NCBI GenBank assembly: GCA_012523975.1
Contig: JAAYSF010000003.1
Span: 1 to 37,125 of the forward strand
Source: Veillonellaceae bacterium
GTDB lineage: Bacteria > Bacillota > Negativicutes > JAAYSF01
Direction of reading: 5' to 3'
DNA length: 37,125 nucleotides
The notes below the pieces were generated by a model. It did not search any database. It was not told where the DNA came from and worked only from the letters and a program-made list of their open reading frames with translations. The position numbers and the translations under genes were made by a program. Every line of letters begins with the position of its first letter. The stretch's first letter is position 1. Below are positions 34,847 to 37,125 of this stretch, one piece after another.

Positions 34847-36655
34847 ATGACCAGCGAAGTTGAAGAGAAATTGGCGCTGTTACCTGATCGGCCAGGTGTT
34901 TATCTAATGAAGGACAGCGGTGGACGGATAATATATGTAGGAAAAGCTGTTAATCTAAAAAACAGGGTTCGCTCATATTTCCAGTCAAGCCGAAATCATA
35001 GTCCCAAGGTAAAAGCCATGGTGGTAAAGGTCGCCAATTTAGAATATATCATAACTAAAACTGAAATGGAAGCCCTAATTCTTGAATGTAACTTAATAAA
35101 AAAACATCGCCCCAAGTACAATATAAGTTTGCGCGATGACAAAACTTATCCGTACATTAAGGTAACCAACGAAACTTATCCGCGGGTGTATGCTACTCGC
35201 AAGGTGCAAAAGGACGGAGCGCGCTATTTTGGCCCATATACCAGTGCTGGGGCTGTCCATGAAACTCTGCGGCTTTTGAAAAAGTTATTTCCCTTGCGTA
35301 ACTGCCGCAATCTTGATGCTAAACGTCCTTGTTTGGAATACCATATCAAGCGGTGCTTGGCGCCTTGTACCGGCAATGTCGATTGCAATTTGTATAGCGG
35401 TATGATTAAGTCGGTATGCTTGTTTTTAGAGGGACGCAGCGATGATGTGATGCGCAATTTGCGGCGGCAGATGGCTGAGGCAGCGGAAAATCTGGAATTT
35501 GAACTTGCTGCAAAAATACGTGATCAATTAGCGGCTGTCGAAAAGGTCGTCGAGAAACAGAATATTGTCACTGGCTCAGGTGACCAAGACGCTTTAGGTT
35601 TAGCCCGCTCAGCGCTCGGCACTTGTGTGCAGGTATTTTTCATTCGCAGCGGTAAAATGGTAGGCCGTGATCATTTTCTGATGGTCGGCAGCGAAGATGA
35701 AACCGATAATGATATTGTAGCCGCTTTTGTCAAACAGTATTATAGTCAGGCAACTTTCATTCCGCGCGAAGTGCTGCTGCCGCTTGAAATACCGGATCAG
35801 GAGTTTTTAGCCAGTTGGTTGAGCGAGCAGAAAGGCGGCAAAGTAACCGTTGAAACGCCTAAACGCGGCACAAAAAAGGATATTGTAAACATGGCAGTCG
35901 GCAATGCCGTGATTGTTCTGGAAGAACAAGCCGCCAAGATTAAGGCCCGCAATGAACAAACCGAAGGTGCTGCGGCCGAATTAGGTCGCTACCTGGGGCT
36001 TGTAAAGCCGCCAGAACGCATAGAGTGTTTTGATATTTCGCATATTCAGGGATCGGAGACAGTGGCATCAATGGTCGTATTTGAGGGCGGCGCTCCTAAT
36101 AAAGACGAATATCGTCGCTACAAATTGCGCACCGTTGAAGGAAAACCGGATGATTTCCGATCAATGCGTGAGGTTGTTGCACGGCGGTACCGCGATTTGG
36201 CTGAGCCGCTCCCCGACCTTATTATTATCGACGGCGGTAAAGGTCAGCTAAGCTCGGCGCTCGAGGTTATCCGCGGCGTTGGTTTGACAGATGTTCCAGT
36301 TGTCGGCTTGGCCGAGGAATTTGAGCACATCTTTCGTGAGGGCGAAAGCGACCCGCTTATTCTGCCGCGCCATTCGCAGGCGCTGTATTTAGTGCAGCGC
36401 ATCCGCGACGAAGCCCATCGCTTTGCCATAACCTATCACCGAAAATTGCGATCCAAGCGGAATTTGGTATCGGTACTTGACCATATTCCAGGTATTGGTC
36501 CGAAACGGCGCAAAGCCTTGTGGGATGCTTTCGGCAGTCTGGCCAAAATAAAAGCAGCCTCGGTTGAAGAAATGGCCGCCACGCCCGGGATGACAACTCC
36601 GGCGGCTCAAGCAGTGTATGACTTCTTCCGCCAAAAGGACAATCTAAAAAAGTGA
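34847..36655 (+). CDS. uvrC: UvrABC excision nuclease subunit C
   Basis: 602 residues. N-terminal GIY-YIG nuclease domain (PGVYLMKDSGGRIIYVGKAVNLKNRVRSYF, 16 to about 95) makes the 3' incision. A Cys-rich region (CRNLDAKRPCLEYHIKRCLAPC) follows, then a UVR motif (about 200-235) that binds UvrB, an RNase H-like domain with FDISHIQGS and DLIIIDGGKGQL for the 5' incision, and a C-terminal helix-hairpin-helix (IPGIGPKRRKALWDAFGS). AAGGGAGG lies 8 bases before the ATG. Its promoter is coupled to accC in the opposite direction. Confidence 0.97.
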   Translation: MTSEVEEKLALLPDRPGVYLMKDSGGRIIYVGKAVNLKNRVRSYFQSSRNHSPKVKAMVVKVANLEYIITKTEMEALILECNLIKKHRPKYNISLRDDKTYPYIKVTNETYPRVYATRKVQKDGARYFGPYTSAGAVHETLRLLKKLFPLRNCRNLDAKRPCLEYHIKRCLAPCTGNVDCNLYSGMIKSVCLFLEGRSDDVMRNLRRQMAEAAENLEFELAAKIRDQLAAVEKVVEKQNIVTGSGDQDALGLARSALGTCVQVFFIRSGKMVGRDHFLMVGSEDETDNDIVAAFVKQYYSQATFIPREVLLPLEIPDQEFLASWLSEQKGGKVTVETPKRGTKKDIVNMAVGNAVIVLEEQAAKIKARNEQTEGAAAELGRYLGLVKPPERIECFDISHIQGSETVASMVVFEGGAPNKDEYRRYKLRTVEGKPDDFRSMREVVARRYRDLAEPLPDLIIIDGGKGQLSSALEVIRGVGLTDVPVVGLAEEFEHIFREGESDPLILPRHSQALYLVQRIRDEAHRFAITYHRKLRSKRNLVSVLDHIPGIGPKRRKALWDAFGSLAKIKAASVEEMAATPGMTTPAAQAVYDFFRQKDNLKK

Positions 36656-36674
36656 AAATTTTAAAGGCTAAAAG

Positions 36675-36743
36675 CTGAAATTACCACGTACCTTCGGTCC
36701 TTGCATGACAAAATTAAAGTTTCAATGCGAGCGAGAGAAGCGG
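36675..36743. repeat. Degenerate dispersed paired repeat (copy G)
   Basis: Left CTGAAATTACCACGTA and GCATGACA, right TCAATGCGAGCGAGAGAAGCGG, the same order of parts as copies A-E but with many changes. Confidence 0.55.
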
Positions 36744-36787
36744 CTGCTTTGAGCAGCCGGGACTTTTTTCTTGATAAAAAAGTCCCC
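36740..36787 (+). terminator. Tandem hairpins after uvrC
   Basis: CGGCTGCT-TTG-AGCAGCCG, then GGGACTTTTTT-CTTGAT-AAAAAAGTCCC. The second stem has a T-run inside its arm and may serve as the uvrC terminator in both directions. Confidence 0.55.
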
Positions 36788-36818
36788 AAAAAATCAAGGA
36801 CCTATCCTCCAGCGTCCT

Positions 36819-36904
36819 TGGAAACAGACCTTACTTACGGAAAGTCCGAAACTCACTTCGTTCAGACAGTCGGACATTCTTGTCGCAAGCAAGGTCTGCT
36901 TCCA
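36819..36904. repeat. Nested palindrome
   Basis: Outer arms TGGAAACAGACCTT (36819-36832) and AAGGTCTGCTTCCA (36891-36904); inner arms GTCCGA (36844-36849) and TCGGAC (36870-36875) around AACTCACTTCGTTCAGACAG. The inner core recurs inverted at 37071-37100. Confidence 0.75.
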
Positions 36905-37052
36905 TCCCTGCGGGATCGGCCGCCTCCGTAATGGTCCGTTAGGGGTACGACCGTAGTAACGCTTAAAAACTCCGGTATTTAATCGTTCCCTTTACTCGCG
37001 TATCTTTCGGCCCTTTCTGGAAAAAGCCGTTCCGAAGGACGGGAAACCGTAT

Positions 37053-37114
37053 AGCTTACGTTAAAAAATCCCGACTGTCTGAGCCGCAGGCGAGTTTCGG
37101 GATTTTAGTAAGCT
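37053..37114. repeat. Palindrome related to the 36819 element
   Basis: Outer arms AGCTTAC (37053-37059) and GTAAGCT (37108-37114); inner AAAATCCCGA (37065-37074) and TCGGGATTTT (37097-37106) around CTGTCTGAGCCGCAGGCGAGTT. The core is the reverse complement of the 36846-36873 core with a few changes. Confidence 0.75.
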
Positions 37115-37125
37115 GTGCGGATTGC

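Larger units (their letters stand above)
36656..37125. other. Gene-free repeat-rich end of the window
   Basis: Made of a degenerate copy of the GAGATCGCC repeat, two hairpins (36740-36786), nested palindromes (36819-36904 and 37053-37114) and low-information DNA between 36905 and 37050. Short reading frames here (36701-36956) run across the palindromes and have no ribosome sites. Confidence 0.7.

Noticed and set aside
36701-36956. Two short ORFs (61 and 76 codons) at the right end
   Set aside because: They cover palindromic repeats, lack ribosome sites and have no protein-like composition.

Overview
The window is a chromosomal core region of a flagellated, low-to-mid GC Firmicute. The gene set (split transketolase, csaB beside a DUF5693 membrane protein, long-form HPF, ftsEX-M23-ctpA-PDZ-uvrBA order, a sigma-H-type promoter, many TTG/GTG starts with strong GGAGG Shine-Dalgarno sites) fits the Negativicutes, Sporomusa-like lineages best. 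This assignment is an inference from gene content and sequence style, not from a database search.

Layout. 1-3430: end of a flagellar filament cluster (flaG, fliD, fliS, a FliT-like gene and a small FliD-like paralogue) behind a sigma-28-like promoter. 3430-4470: a decaying stretch with half of a dispersed repeat, a 20-bp-stem hairpin, an unclear ORF and a Uma2-family gene broken by an internal deletion. 4475-5562: a hotdog thioesterase, a large structured non-coding RNA with a near-consensus sigma-A promoter (about 4962-5203), and a zinc-ribbon protein gene that may depend on read-through from that RNA. 5620-8901: a polar amino-acid ABC importer with two tandem paralogous lipoprotein binding proteins, one permease and one ATPase, in three transcription units with related palindromes at their promoters. 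9030-9962: cold-shock protein and hibernation factor HPF, the latter behind a sequence that matches the sigma-H consensus exactly. 10012-14424: a small unknown gene on the minus strand, secA, and prfB with its programmed +1 frameshift. 14443-19470: an LmeA-type lipid-binding protein, DUF5693 protein, csaB and a YitT-type membrane protein. 19529-21316: two-subunit transketolase. 21429-27690: an M50 protease, then ftsE, ftsX, an M23 murein hydrolase, ctpA and a PDZ membrane protein, which together form a cell-division and envelope-remodelling block. 27913-36655: uvrB, uvrA, minus-strand accC and uvrC. 36656-37125: nested palindromic repeats without a supported gene.

Three things tie the window together beyond ordinary genes. 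First, a dispersed inverted-pair repeat occurs about seven times in intergenic DNA, and two of the copies carry the same 65-bp insert inside one arm. Second, there is a structured RNA candidate of about 240 nt, for which the raiA motif is my best guess. Third, several promoters have an unusual arrangement: accC and uvrC fire divergently from one shared palindromic -35 element, and the transporter promoters carry operator-like palindromes. No CRISPR array, tRNA, rRNA, intact insertion sequence or defence gene was seen.
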